The position numbers were made by a program, and so were the translations under genes. The notes beneath the pieces are model-generated. The model saw only the letters and a program-made list of their open reading frames with translations. It was not told the origin of the DNA and searched no databases. A stretch of 64,000 bases of DNA from positions 8,299,001-8,363,000 of the forward strand of contig QLII01000001.1 of assembly GCA_003259005.1 (NCBI GenBank), written 5' to 3'. This document shows, in pieces, positions 1 to 10,274 of the stretch (position 1 is the stretch's first letter; every line of letters starts with the position of its first letter). This DNA comes from Spirosoma telluris. Its GTDB lineage: Bacteria > Bacteroidota > Bacteroidia > Cytophagales > Spirosomataceae.

Positions 1-1839
1 GTGTGTTGTATCGGGTTGGTGGTCAGCTGTATAACTCGCAGTTGAAAGCTCATATTGCCGATGTAACCTTCTCGGATTATGCCACTGGCGATCCCTGGGA
101 AGCGGGTAATATTGCTTCATCGGCGGGTGGACATACAAATGCTACTGTGCAGGATGCTACTCAATTAAAAACTCGTTTTACAGGTGACCTGCTTGTTACC
201 CTGAGCCCCACCTTTGGCGATTTTACAACCAAGCTGATTCTCGGTCAACAGACCCGGCAGGAATACCTACGGACTACGTATGATTATGCTGGTGCCCTCG
301 TTGTTCCGGGCACCTATAACGTTGCCAACCGATTAGGGAACGCCACATTGGCCGAATACAGCAGCCAAAGCCGATTGCAGGGGTTATTTGGGGATCTTAC
401 GCTAGGTTATAAAAATGCGTTGTTTGTGCACGCATCGGGCCGTAATGACTGGACTTCTTTACTAGCTCCCAGCAATCGTTCCTTCTTCTATCCAGCAGTT
501 GATGCATCGGTTGTACTAACCGAATTGATTCCAGCCCTGAAAAGCAACTCTGTGCTTAGCTACGTCAAACTCCGGGGTAGTTTGTCGAAAGTTGGTCAGG
601 TGAACGTAGCTCCTTATCAGTTACAGAACGTGTTTAATCCGGGCACTGGCTTCCCATTTGGCAGTCAGGCTGGTTTTGAACAAAGCAATCAGCAGAATGA
701 CCCGAACCTGAAACCTGAGTTTACAAACAGCCGGGAAGTTGGTGTTGAGTTGGGATTGTTTGACCGGTTTAATCTCGAAGCCGTCTATTACAATACCCTG
801 ACAACGAACCAGACGGTGCCCATTGGTATATCGCAGGCAACGGGGTATTCAACCGCGCTGATCAACACGGGTACCATGCAAAACCAGGGCTTTGAACTGG
901 ATTTGCGTACCATACGCCCGCTGGTAAATACGGGGGCTTTACCTGGGATGTTAATGCCAACTTCACGTACCTGGAAAGTAAGGTAACGGATTTATATCAG
1001 GATCTCCCTCGCATTAATATTCCCTACGGTACAGATCCATATCGGCCAACGTTAACGGGTGGTGCCTCGAACGTATACGCGGCTAAAGGCTATGCGTATC
1101 CAGCCTTGTTTGTGAGTGATATTCAGCGTGTACAATCGACTGATCCGAAAGCGGCTAACTACGATCCCACGGGTCAGTACACGGGCCGCCCTGTAGTAGA
1201 TGCAACGGGTTATCCTCTTCTGGACCCAACGCTCAAATATGCAGGTACAACCCAGCCTAAATACCGCTTCGGCCTGACTAATACCTTCAAATTTAAAGGA
1301 ATAACGTTGGCGGCTGTCGTTGAATATCGTGGGGGGCGGTTATCTACAATGCACTTGGTAATGCGCTCGAATTTACGGGAGCTGGTATCCGATCGGTCTA
1401 TGCAGGTCGTCAGAACTTTGTATTTCCGAACTCGGTAATCGTAACGAATAATCCAGATGGCATTACAACGGCTAGTATCACGCCAAACACCAACGTGACC
1501 ACGAAAGATGGTAATCTGGTTTTCTGGACAAACTCGGGCTATCACAACGCAGCCTCTAGCTATGTAACAAGTGCCGATTTCTGGAAACTTCGTGAAGTGG
1601 TTCTGAGCTACAACATTCCAACCCGGATTGTGAACTATACCAAATTTATCAAGTCGCTGAATATTGCCGTGACGGGTCGGAACTTGATTATGCTACGCCC
1701 TAAAACGAACGTATTCACCGATCCTGAATTCTCGGGCGGCTCTAATGCCAATGACACCAGCAACGCGGTTGGAACCACTACCGAATACCAGACCCCACCC
1801 ACGCGTTTCTACGGATTCCGGCTCAGTTTTGGTTTTTAA
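1..1839 (+). CDS. SusC/RagA-family TonB-dependent outer membrane receptor, C-terminal part, frame-disrupted
   Basis: This is the C-terminal two thirds of a SusC-type TonB-dependent transporter, which imports glycans or other large ligands across the outer membrane together with a SusD lipoprotein. The gene is already open at base 1, so its N-terminus lies outside the window. The sequence has typical beta-barrel strands, the conserved GRNDWTS and PNLKPE motifs and a C-terminal FYGFRLSFGF with a terminal aromatic residue. The reading frame breaks twice: at the G run 932-936 and at the G run 1331-1336. Adding one G at each restores one continuous protein through both junctions. The SusD gene starts 21 bases downstream, as usual for a SusCD operon. 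The substrate cannot be told from the sequence. The family call is firm; whether the breaks are real is doubtful. Confidence 0.93.
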
Positions 1840-1860
1840 GAACTTAATCAGCAAACAACA

Positions 1861-3369
1861 ATGATTCATATAAAACGACTAACAGCCGGTATGTTGGCTG
1901 TGATGCTGGCTGTAGTAGCTGGCTGCAAAAGCGATTATCTCGACGTCAATAACAACCCTAACCAGGTTACGGCAGCCACGCCACAGTTAGTATTGCCCGA
2001 TGCCCTGGCTACAACGGGTTGGTATCTGACTGGCAATGCGCCAAGTGGTGCTACCGGTAGTTTCTATTTCCTGAATTTGTGGATGGGTTACTGGAACTGG
2101 AGTGGTAACTATTCGATTGCTACAGCGGATAAAAACTACCAGTTCACCCAGGGGTTCAACAACAGTATCTGGACGAGCGCTTACCTCAACCTGAAAAACT
2201 ATAACTATGTAGATAATCAGGCAGCTACGTTGGGACAGCCGCTATTGCAGGGCATGGCAAAAATTATGAAAGCCCTGCATTTTCAGATTTTGGTGGATAC
2301 CTACGGCGATGTTCCTTATACGACGGCCTTGCAGGGTACAGCCAATATTCTGCCGACCTACGACAAAGGTCAGGATATTTACGACGACCTGTTCAAACAG
2401 ATTGACGCGGCTATAGTGCTATTGAGCAAAGGAGGTGGTACACTTAATCCCGGCCCGAACGACATCATGTTCCAGGGGGATATTAGTAAGTGGCTCAAGT
2501 TTGCCAACACCTTGAAGTTACGTATGCTACTCCGTCAGTCGGAGAAAGCAGATCGGGCTTCGTTTATTCAAACCCAGTTGGCTACGATCAAAGCCTCCGG
2601 CTATGGGTTTTTGGGAGCGGGTGAAAACGCAAGTGTCAGTCCCGGTTATACAAACTCGCAAAACATGCAGAATCCGTTGTATGGCGCGTTTTACGCCATC
2701 AATGGCAACCCAACAACGCTCAATAACCAGTATAAGGGAAATCTGTACGGCATCACGTTCTATAAAAGCACCAGCGACCCGCGCCTGGGGGCTTATTACA
2801 GACCGGTAGCAGGTACGACAAGCACGTTTAATGGTACACTCTTTGGAACTACTGATGTATTGGTGAATAGTCAGGTATCAGATGTTGGTCCAGGTATATT
2901 GAAGAGTGTCGATCAACGGTCGCCGATTCTGCAATCGCACGAAAGTCTGTTTATGCAGGCAGAGGCTGCCCAACGGGGTTGGATTACCGGAGACCCAAAA
3001 ACGCTGTATCAGTTGGCAATTACGGAGTCGTTCATCAATGTTGGGCGCACTGCGGCAGAAGCAACCACTTACTACTCTCAGGCGGGTGTGAATGATGTCA
3101 ACTGGGAGGCCTCGGCCAATAAAATCGAAGCGATTATTACCCAGAAATGGGCATCGGAAAACGGTACAGCTCCCTTCGAAGCCTGGTCTGATTATCGGCG
3201 TTTGGGTTTACCCGCTACCGTTCCCATTTCGCAGGACCCAAGCACTAGTGTGAAGCAAATTCCGCTTCGGTTGCTTTATCCTACGTCGGAATACAGCAAT
3301 AACGCAGCGAATGTGGGTGCTCAGGGTACCATCAATCAGTTTACCAGCAAAATCTTCTGGGAGAAGTAA
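1861..3369 (+). CDS. SusD/RagB-family outer membrane lipoprotein (SusD-like, SusD-2 type)
   Basis: SusD-type surface lipoprotein that forms the lid of the preceding SusC transporter and captures the ligand. The 502-residue protein starts with a signal sequence ending in a lipobox (VVAGC), so the mature lipoprotein begins at the Cys near residue 22. The body is the TPR-like helical SusD fold: phrases such as ILVDTYGDVPYT, FANTLKLRML and the C-terminal QKWASENGTAPFEAWSDYRRLGLP are hallmarks of this family. The C-terminus ends FTSKIFWEK. It sits directly behind the SusC gene and 22 bases ahead of a DUF1735-like lipoprotein, so all three probably form one operon. The length is normal and no frame break is seen. 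Confidence 0.95.
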   Translation: MIHIKRLTAGMLAVMLAVVAGCKSDYLDVNNNPNQVTAATPQLVLPDALATTGWYLTGNAPSGATGSFYFLNLWMGYWNWSGNYSIATADKNYQFTQGFNNSIWTSAYLNLKNYNYVDNQAATLGQPLLQGMAKIMKALHFQILVDTYGDVPYTTALQGTANILPTYDKGQDIYDDLFKQIDAAIVLLSKGGGTLNPGPNDIMFQGDISKWLKFANTLKLRMLLRQSEKADRASFIQTQLATIKASGYGFLGAGENASVSPGYTNSQNMQNPLYGAFYAINGNPTTLNNQYKGNLYGITFYKSTSDPRLGAYYRPVAGTTSTFNGTLFGTTDVLVNSQVSDVGPGILKSVDQRSPILQSHESLFMQAEAAQRGWITGDPKTLYQLAITESFINVGRTAAEATTYYSQAGVNDVNWEASANKIEAIITQKWASENGTAPFEAWSDYRRLGLPATVPISQDPSTSVKQIPLRLLYPTSEYSNNAANVGAQGTINQFTSKIFWEK

Positions 3370-3391
3370 TGCCTAATCAAAATAAACAACC

Positions 3392-3910
3392 ATGAACAAG
3401 TTATTCACTATCATCATGGCCGCGAGTTTAGCAGTTGGGCTAACTTCGTGCCTCAAAGACGACGAACATTTTGTCGATTTCGCCAGTGCGGGCTATGTCG
3501 CTGAAATTCCCTACGTAGCTAACCGGAGCATCCTGAAAACGGTGACCGTATCAGCAACCAGTACGTCGCTGGTTGCCCCAGTCGACATCAATATTGCGTC
3601 GCCTAATCCACCATCGCAGGATGTGCCTGTAACCGTTGCCATTGACCAGGCGGCTCTTACAGCCTATAATACGGCCAATAAAAAAACGTATACCATTCCG
3701 CCAGCAGCTTCATTTCAGTTGACAAATCCGATGGTGACGGTTGCAGCGGGACAGCGTATTGCTACCGTGAATGTCAACTTTGTTGGCACACAAATACCGG
3801 CAACGGGTGGCCCCTATGCCATACCTATTAGTATAACAACAGTACCCAGCAATGTGGTCATCAGCGCAAACTATCATACACAAATCCTGGTCGTTTCGCT
3901 AACGAAGTAA
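3392..3910 (+). CDS. DUF1735-like surface lipoprotein of a SusCD operon
   Basis: A 172-residue predicted lipoprotein. The signal peptide ends with a lipobox (GLTSC, Cys near residue 20), followed by charged residues. The remainder reads as a single beta-sandwich domain of the DUF1735/DUF4843 type: the segment PVDINIASPNPPSQDVPVTVAIDQAAL followed by the YTIPPAASFQ stretch and IATVNVNF resembles these BACON-like adhesin domains. Such proteins often follow SusD and may bind substrate at the cell surface. It is the last gene before a strong hairpin, so it probably ends the operon. Exact DUF assignment is from motif memory only. Confidence 0.75.
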   Translation: MNKLFTIIMAASLAVGLTSCLKDDEHFVDFASAGYVAEIPYVANRSILKTVTVSATSTSLVAPVDINIASPNPPSQDVPVTVAIDQAALTAYNTANKKTYTIPPAASFQLTNPMVTVAAGQRIATVNVNFVGTQIPATGGPYAIPISITTVPSNVVISANYHTQILVVSLTK

Positions 3911-3915
3911 TGTTT

Positions 3916-3978
3916 CACTTACAACAACAACAAGCCCCGTTTCTATAATGGAAACGGGGCTTGTTGTTGTTGTAAGTG
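3916..3978 (+). terminator. Perfect 28-bp inverted repeat, likely SusCD operon terminator
   Basis: Arms 3916-3943 and 3951-3978 are perfectly complementary, with a 7-base loop. The stem begins with a CAA-triplet run paired to a TTG-triplet run and has a GC-rich AGCCCCGTTTC core. It starts 6 bases after the stop of the DUF1735 gene. The stem is much longer than a minimal intrinsic terminator needs, so a second role or a repeat origin is possible. Confidence 0.7.
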
Positions 3979-4078
3979 GCAGAACTCAATTAAGCGAAAC
4001 ACTTAGATTTATTAATCAGACCGACTTGCTGACTTAACCGATTATTTCCAAACAGCAAACCCGTGTTGTGCGTTATAG

Positions 4079-4453
4079 ATGAAAACTAATTCATTGACAA
4101 CCATGCGATACCTCATGCCTAATCCTAGCGAATTGACCGGCGGAGACTCCAGCCAAGTGCCAACTGGTATGGAAAATGATCCTACTGCCGATGAAGAAGT
4201 GATCAATCAGCAGGACAGTCATTCATTACAAGAATCCTATCCAGAGCCAGTCAGTTCAGATCAGCCTGCTTCAGGCGATGCTCAACCCGCGAAAATTGCG
4301 CCGGATGATTTAGCGGATTCGATTGCTTACGCGCTTGATGGGAGTGGCCCCGGTCCTACCAATGCTAAACCCAATGTATCGGGCCATAAAGTGATTACAG
4401 AAGGAATCACGGGTGCCGGGCCGCAGGAAGAAGAGGAAGCCCTCGGGGTGTAA
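4079..4453 (+). CDS. Hypothetical acidic, low-complexity protein
   Basis: A 124-residue open frame, rich in Asp, Glu, Pro, Ser and Gln, with no signal peptide, membrane segment or recognisable domain. The C-terminus is acidic (EEEEALGV). Several Met codons near the start (residues 1, 9, 13) leave the true start open. It ends one base before the convergent ABC transporter gene stop, and its codon usage fits the neighbours, which supports it as a real gene. It reads like one of the disordered small proteins common in Cytophagales; I do not recognise it. Confidence 0.5.
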   Translation: MKTNSLTTMRYLMPNPSELTGGDSSQVPTGMENDPTADEEVINQQDSHSLQESYPEPVSSDQPASGDAQPAKIAPDDLADSIAYALDGSGPGPTNAKPNVSGHKVITEGITGAGPQEEEEALGV

Positions 4454-6246
4454 TTAAACCACTTCCTTATACTGCATCCGGTACAGGTTCGCGTAAAAAC
4501 CTTCATGCTGGAGCAACTCTTCATGGTTGCCCTGCTCAACAATGCGGCCTTTGTCGACCACAATAATGTTATTGGCCTTTTGAATGGTCGACAGGCGGTG
4601 AGCGATGACAATAGCAGTGCGCCCTTTCATCAGTTTACCAATCGCATCCTGAATCATCTCCTCTGTTTCGGTGTCGACAGACGACGTGGCTTCATCCAGG
4701 ACAATGATTTTCGGGTCCTGAACCATAGCCCGTACAAATGAAATCAACTGTCGCTGACCAACGGAGAGGGTTGAGCCACGCTCCATCACATTGTACTGAT
4801 AGGCACCCGGTAAGCGCTCGATGAAGTCGTGAACGCCAACTAATTTAGCCGCTTCGACTATTTTCTCGTGGCTGATTGTTTTATCGCCCAGCGTGATGTT
4901 ATTCTCGATTGTATCCGAAAAAAGGAAAACGTCCTGTAAGACAACGCCGATATTCCGGCGTAGATGGCCAAGCTCATAGGTATGTACATCGACACCGTCG
5001 ATCCGAATATCACCTTTGTTGATGTCATAAAATCGGCTCAGCAGGTTAATAATAGATGACTTTCCTGCGCCTGTTGCCCCTACAAACGCGACCGTTTCAC
5101 CCGCGTTGACCCGAAACGAAATGTCGCGTAATACCCAATCCTCATTATTATAGGCGAACCAGACATTATCGAATTCGACTTTACCTTCAATGGCGGTTGG
5201 CGTATAGGTGCCATTATCAACTGTAAATTCGTCGCTGTCAAGCAATTTTAAAATCCGATCTGTACTGACGATACCCATCTGGAGGGTATTGAACCGGTCG
5301 GCCAGCATCCGGATAGGACGAAAAAACAGGTTGATAAACATCACGAACGCGGTGACAGTCCCAAACGTAACATCGGAATGAATAATCTGCGTGGCTCCGT
5401 ACCAGACTACTAACCCAACCGCCACTGCCGAAATAATATCGGCAACGGGGTAATAAACGGAGTAGTACCAGATTGAGCGGATGTTGGCGGCTCGGTGTTC
5501 CTCATTGATGACCCGAAACTTTTCGGCTTCAATTTTCTCGCTGCCAAAAATCTGGACAATGTTCATCCCCGTAATATGTTCCTGAACAAACGAGTTCAGA
5601 TTGGCAACGGCTGTTCGTACTTCATTGAACGACTTCTTGATTTTTTCCTTGAAAACATAGGTACTAAACAGCATCAGCGGAATCGTAGACAGGCTGATAG
5701 CCGCTAACCGCCAGTCTGTATAGACCATGACGGCAATAATCAATACCAGTTGCAAAATGTCGCCTGCAATGGCTGCCATCCCTTCGCTAAATACGTCGGC
5801 CAGGGTTTCTACATCGGAAATAGACCGCGTAACCAAACGGCCAATGGGAGTATTATCAAAGAATTTAAGCCGTAAGTGCAGAATTTTTCGATACAATTGT
5901 GTTCGAATATCCCGGATAACATATTGGCCTAACCAACCTGATAAATAGGTGTTCAGGAACTGGATAACCGCCTGTACCACCAGTACCCCAATCATGACGA
6001 CCAGCATCTGGGTTAGTTTTTGGTAGTCACCCATCGCTATCACGTTATCGATTGTATAGCGAATGAGCAGGGCGTAAGAGGTGCCAGGCAAGCTGCCAGC
6101 ATAATGATCCCTATCAGAAGATAAAAGCGTGTTTGATAGGGCTTTACAAATGCATATAGTCGTCGGAGAATGGCAAGGTCAAAAATCCGACCAGCTTCGG
6201 CGCTTTTCTGTTCTTGGTTCACGGAAAGCAATAATGGCGAGTTCAA
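4454..6246 (-). CDS. ABC transporter, fused permease and ATPase (MsbA/multidrug type), frame-disrupted
   Basis: Type IV ABC exporter with a transmembrane domain fused to a nucleotide-binding domain, of the lipid or multidrug exporter class. The NBD shows Walker A GATGAGKSS, the Q-loop, the signature LSVGQRQ, Walker B IIVLDEATSSVD and the H-loop AHRLSTI. The six-helix membrane domain precedes it, with the conserved DNTPIGRLVTRSISDVETL segment. The N-terminal 60 residues (start at 6246) are in another frame. One missing C in the run complementary to 6070-6072 splits the gene in the middle of the first helix; adding it gives APLTPLLIRYTIDNVI, which fits the family. The total is about 597 residues, a normal half-transporter length that works as a homodimer in the inner membrane. 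Substrate unknown. Confidence 0.9.
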
Positions 6247-6406
6247 AAAGGTAACAGCATTTTGGGGTCGAACGTTTCCATAGCTACACCCTAAAACAAG
6301 GAAACAGTAAGAACCCGGCCTTTTGTCGCTTTACCCGCCAATGACAGTAGCCATCAATGAATGCCTACTCGATGCCATTCACTGACCAGGAATGCCAACA
6401 AAGTAT

Positions 6407-7662
6407 ATGAAACGACGCACATTTGCCCGCTTAGCGGCCACACTACCCGTTAGCTTAGGAGTTAACCAGAAAGACCTTTCCAATTCTGTTGCTGAAATTC
6501 AATTCGCTAAGGAAGCAGCTACCGACGACCGGGCTTACTGGGTACAAACCATCCTGAAAATTGCTGACCCCGTTCTATCGGCTCTGGCTCAGAATCGACT
6601 GAAAGCCACGATGCCAGTTGAATCAGCTCCTGGTCAACAGGCGAGTCGCGTAGAAGTGTCGCACCTGGAAGCTCTTGGACGGACAATGGCGGGGTTAGCA
6701 CCCTGGCTGGAGTTAGGGGAGATGATTCGTCGGAAGGACGTTTGCGACAAAAGTATTTAGCGCTCGCTAAACAGGCTATTGCCAATGGCGTAAATCCAAA
6801 ATCGGCAGACTATCTGAATTTTACTAAAGGTGGACAACCCTTAGTTGATGCGGCTTTTCTGGCACACGGGTTAGTCCGCTCGCCTAAATTATGGCAAGCT
6901 TTACATAAAGACGAACAGGATAACGTAGTGAAGGCGTTGCAGGCAAGTCGGGTTATCAAGCCAGGGTATAGTAACTGGCTATTGTTCACAGCAATGGTTG
7001 AAGCGGCTTTACTGAAGTATACTGGTTTGGGCGATGAAGTACGTATGGATTATGCCATTCGGCAGCATCAGGCCTGGTATAAAGGAGATGGCGCTTATGG
7101 CGATGGCCCCGATTTTCACTGGGATTATTACAACAGCTATGTCATTCAGCCGATGTTGCTGGATGTCGTGAAAACCCTGATGGATGCCGGGAAAGCGGAT
7201 AAAAGTTTATACGAAACCCTGCTGACGCGCGCCCAGCGTTACGCGATGATTCAGGAGCGATTGATCAATCCCGATGGTTCATTTGCCGCGTTTGGCCGAT
7301 CGTTGGCTTACCGTTGTGGCGCATTTCAGTTGCTGGCACAGGTTGCCTTGCAGGGAAATCTGCCACCGGAACTATCGCCCGCACAAGTGCGCTCAGCGTT
7401 GACCGCCGTGATGCACCGCACCATGGATTCGCCCGGTACCTTCGATGGGAAAGGGTGGTTGCAGATAGGTTTATGCGGCCATCAGCCGGGCATTGGCGAG
7501 ACGTATATTTCGACGGGGAGCCTGTATTTGTGCTCAGTGGCGTTCCTGCCCTTAGGATTACCCGCCACTGACCCGTTCTGGGCCAGCCCTGCAACCGACT
7601 GGACATCTAAAAAGATCTGGTCAGGACAGGATATCAAAGCTGACCATGCGATAAAGGGGTAA
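6407..7662 (+). CDS. DUF2264 domain protein, frame-disrupted
   Basis: Predicted exported protein of the DUF2264 family, which has an alpha/alpha-toroid fold related to glycoside hydrolases and is of unknown exact activity. I take the start at 6407 (MKRRTFARL), giving a twin-arginine-like signal; an in-frame ATG at 6392 is the alternative. The segment LEALGRTMAGLAPWLELG and the later DGPDFHWDYYNSYVIQPML and RSLAYRCGAFQ are typical of the family. The frame is broken at the G run 6716-6719; one extra G joins WLELGG to DDSSEGRLRQKYLALA without loss. About 418 residues. It converges on metG with a hairpin between. DUF2264 proteins in Bacteroidota are usually tied to uronate or glycan breakdown, but nothing here confirms that. 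Confidence 0.82.
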
Positions 7663-7663
7663 A

Positions 7664-7700
7664 ACAAAAGCGAGGAGACGTTAATGATCCTCGCTTTTTT
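7664..7700. terminator. Intrinsic terminator between convergent genes
   Basis: AAAAGCGAGGA and TCCTCGCTTTTTT form a hairpin that ends in a T run on the plus strand, with an A run on the other side. It lies two bases after the DUF2264 stop and 25 bases before the metG stop, so it can serve both strands. Confidence 0.8.
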
Positions 7701-7724
7701 AGGGTTGAGTCATCTGTCCTCGAC

Positions 7725-9809
7725 TTAACTCACCGTCCCGCCATTCCAGACGGCATCGCCGGGCGCAATGAGGGCCAGTTTGCCATCACGGTCTTCGGCC
7801 ATGAGGATCATACCCTGCGACTCGAAACCCATCATCTTACGAGGGGCCAGATTGGCCAGGAAGGTTACCTGCTTACCAATGATTTCTTCAGGGGCGAAGT
7901 GCTTGGCAATGCCGCTCAGAATTTGACGTCCACCAAGGCCATCGTCTACTTTTAGTTTCAGGAGTTTGTCGCTTTTCGGGACTCGCTCGGCTTCGGTAAT
8001 GGTACCGATGCGAATGTCCATTTTAGCAAAATCATCGTATGTAATCTCCGACCGTAGTTCGGGTACGGTTTTGGTTTCTAACTCATTCATTCGTTTGGCA
8101 TTCAGTAATTTCTGAATCTGTATATTAATTTCGTCGTCTTCAATTTTAGCGAATAACAATTCGCCTTTGCCCAAGATCTGGCCTTCAACCAGGAGATCGG
8201 CGCGCCCCGCGTTTGTCCAGTTAAAATGCTCCGTGATACCTAATTGGGCTCTTAGCTTCTCCGACGTAAACGGCAGGAATGGCTCACAAACGATACTTAG
8301 GTTTGCCGAAATTTGAAGCGCAATATTCAGAATCGTATTGGCTCGCAGCGGGTCCGTTTTGACAACCTTCCAGGGCTCTGTTTCTGCCAGGTATTTGTTG
8401 CCCAGCCGTGCCAGATCCATTAAGTGTCCCAAGGCTTCCCGGAATTTATAATTTCCGATAGACTGTCCAATTCGGTCGGGAAACTGCGCTAATTCGTTCA
8501 GAACTTGCTGGTCGTAGTCCGTTAGCTCGCCAGCGGAGGGGACTTTTCCATCACAGAATTTCTGCGTTAGCACGACCGCCCGGTTCACGAAATTGCCAAA
8601 AATGCCCACTAGTTCAGCATTGTTGCGTGTCTGGAAGTCTTTCCAGGTAAACTCGCTGTCTTTGGTTTCAGGCGCATTAGCCGCTAGTACATACCGCAGT
8701 ACGTCCTGCTTGCCGGGCAGCTCTTCCAGGTATTCGTGCAACCAGACTGCCCAGTTCCGTGACGTACTGATTTTGTCGCCTTCGAGATTCATAAACTCGT
8801 TGGCGGGCACGTTATCGGCCAGAATATATCGGGATGCCGCATCACTCCCCTCAGCCATCAGCATCGCCGGGAAGATAATGCAGTGGAAAACGATGTTGTC
8901 CTTGCCAATAAAATGGACTAGTTTGGTGTGCTCGTCACGCCAGTATAGCTCCCAGTCTTTTCCCTGCTCGGCCGCCCATTCTTTGGTCATCGAAATATAG
9001 CCGATGGGTGCGTCGAACCAGACATAAAGCACCTTGCCCTCCGCATCGGGTAGGGGAACTTTGATACCCCAGTCGAGATCACGGGTCATAGCACGGGGGC
9101 GCAGACCTTCCTTTAACCAGGACTGACACTGACCAAATACGTTCGTTTTCCATTCGGTATGGCTGTTGACGTATTCTTCAATTTTCGGCTGCATCCGGTC
9201 AAGCGGTAAAAACCAGTTCTTGGTCGAGCGCATCACGGGCTTGGAGCCAGAGAGCATCGAATGCGGCTCAATCAGTTCCGTAGGACTGAGGGCGGTGCCA
9301 CAGCGTTCGCATTGGTCGCCATAGGCATTCGGATTCCCACACACGGGACAGGTTCCTACAATATAACGGTCGGCCAGAAACTGATTGGCAACCTCATCGA
9401 AATACTGCTCGGTAACTTCCTCATCGAAACCACCGTTTTCGTAGATTTTCAGGAAAATCTCCTGCGACGTTTCATGGTGAATCGGGTTTGAAGTTCGCGA
9501 GTAAATATCGAATGAGATACCAAAGTCGCTGAATGCCTGTTTGATCTGGACGTAATATTTGTCTACGACCTGCTGGGGTGTAATCCCTTCTTTCTTGGCT
9601 TTAATGGTAATGGGTACGCCGTGTTCATCGGTGCCGCTGATAAAGGCGACATCTTTCCCCGTCGAGCGGAGGTAGCGGACGTAAATGTCAGCGGGTAGGT
9701 AGCATCCGGCAATGTGACCGATGTGAATCGGGCCGTTGGCATAGATCAGGGCCGCCGTAACGGTATAGCGTTGGGGATTTTCGAGAGACATCTGAGAGTC
9801 GTTAGTCAA
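7725..9809 (-). CDS. metG: Methionyl-tRNA synthetase with C-terminal tRNA-binding domain
   Basis: Charges tRNA-Met with methionine in the cytoplasm. The 694-residue protein has the class I signature as PIHIGHIAG near residue 27 and the KMSKS loop as KISTSRN near residue 340. A knuckle with CPVCGN...CERCG near residues 155-170 binds zinc, as in the MetG1 class. The anticodon domain follows, and the last 110 residues form an EMAPII/Trbp111-like OB fold ([12 protein letters not shown] ... SQGMILMA), which strengthens tRNA binding or dimerisation. Full length and intact. The upstream side holds a TAATTTTG box and a dispersed inverted repeat. Confidence 0.98.
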   Translation of the reverse strand: MTNDSQMSLENPQRYTVTAALIYANGPIHIGHIAGCYLPADIYVRYLRSTGKDVAFISGTDEHGVPITIKAKKEGITPQQVVDKYYVQIKQAFSDFGISFDIYSRTSNPIHHETSQEIFLKIYENGGFDEEVTEQYFDEVANQFLADRYIVGTCPVCGNPNAYGDQCERCGTALSPTELIEPHSMLSGSKPVMRSTKNWFLPLDRMQPKIEEYVNSHTEWKTNVFGQCQSWLKEGLRPRAMTRDLDWGIKVPLPDAEGKVLYVWFDAPIGYISMTKEWAAEQGKDWELYWRDEHTKLVHFIGKDNIVFHCIIFPAMLMAEGSDAASRYILADNVPANEFMNLEGDKISTSRNWAVWLHEYLEELPGKQDVLRYVLAANAPETKDSEFTWKDFQTRNNAELVGIFGNFVNRAVVLTQKFCDGKVPSAGELTDYDQQVLNELAQFPDRIGQSIGNYKFREALGHLMDLARLGNKYLAETEPWKVVKTDPLRANTILNIALQISANLSIVCEPFLPFTSEKLRAQLGITEHFNWTNAGRADLLVEGQILGKGELLFAKIEDDEINIQIQKLLNAKRMNELETKTVPELRSEITYDDFAKMDIRIGTITEAERVPKSDKLLKLKVDDGLGGRQILSGIAKHFAPEEIIGKQVTFLANLAPRKMMGFESQGMILMAEDRDGKLALIAPGDAVWNGGTVS

Positions 9810-9859
9810 TAGTTGTCAGTCAATAGCTACTAAAGGCTGGCGACTATTGACTGACGACT
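9797..9859. repeat. Dispersed inverted repeat (TCAGTCAATAGT family) in the metG leader
   Basis: Arms 9797-9815 and 9841-9859 (19 bases each, 17 complementary) are built from AGTCGT(T/C)AGTCAATAGT units. The same motif occurs in an inverted repeat at 63450-63519. It lies between the metG start codon and its putative promoter box, so it would be in the mRNA leader as a hairpin. Confidence 0.6.
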
Positions 9860-9867
9860 AATTTTGC

Positions 9868-9875
9868 CAAAATTA
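9868..9875 (-). promoter_or_regulatory. Candidate -7 box for metG
   Basis: TAATTTTG on the minus strand fits the Bacteroidota -7 consensus TAnnTTTG. It lies 58 bases upstream of the metG ATG. No clear -33 TTTG element was found, so the call rests on one box. Confidence 0.4.
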
Positions 9876-9971
9876 GCAATTCAGGCCCGAACGTTGTTAT
9901 GTTTACGCAAAGAGTACAGTAGAGGCCTTCTTCATTTAGGAATGCTTCGCTCTATATAACATCTAACACTA

Positions 9972-10274
9972 ATGGAAAATCTCGCGCAGCACAATCGATT
10001 TTCTGATTATTTATTTTGGGATGTTAATCAGAATAAAATGAGTTCAGATACGTATCGGGATTTTGTGATACGCCGTGTGTTTGAGTTAGGTACCCTCGAT
10101 GATTTGATTGAGAGCCTGGCCTATTATGGGCGTGATGCTGTTAAAGAAACCTTAACTTCAGCCGATTCGTTGACTGATAACGCCTTGGATTTAGCAACCG
10201 CCCTGTTTCAACTTCGTCCAACTGATTTTCGATGTTATACCTCGAAACCGTTTCCGATAGCTTACAAACACTGA
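9972..10274 (+). CDS. AbiEi-like/DUF6922-type antitoxin candidate
   Basis: A 100-residue protein with LFWDVNQNKMSSDTYRDFVIRRVFELGTLDD near the N-terminus. This resembles the short DUF6922-type proteins that sit directly before AbiEii nucleotidyltransferases in Bacteroidota and are thought to act as the antitoxin or DNA-binding partner. The end of the gene overlaps the start of the AbiEii gene by 43 bases in a different frame, which argues for translational coupling. No catalytic motif is visible. The role is inferred from position and resemblance. Confidence 0.7.
   Translation: MENLAQHNRFSDYLFWDVNQNKMSSDTYRDFVIRRVFELGTLDDLIESLAYYGRDAVKETLTSADSLTDNALDLATALFQLRPTDFRCYTSKPFPIAYKH

Noticed and set aside
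7265-7606. 113-codon minus-strand frame within the DUF2264 gene
   Set aside because: Antisense shadow of a well-supported gene.
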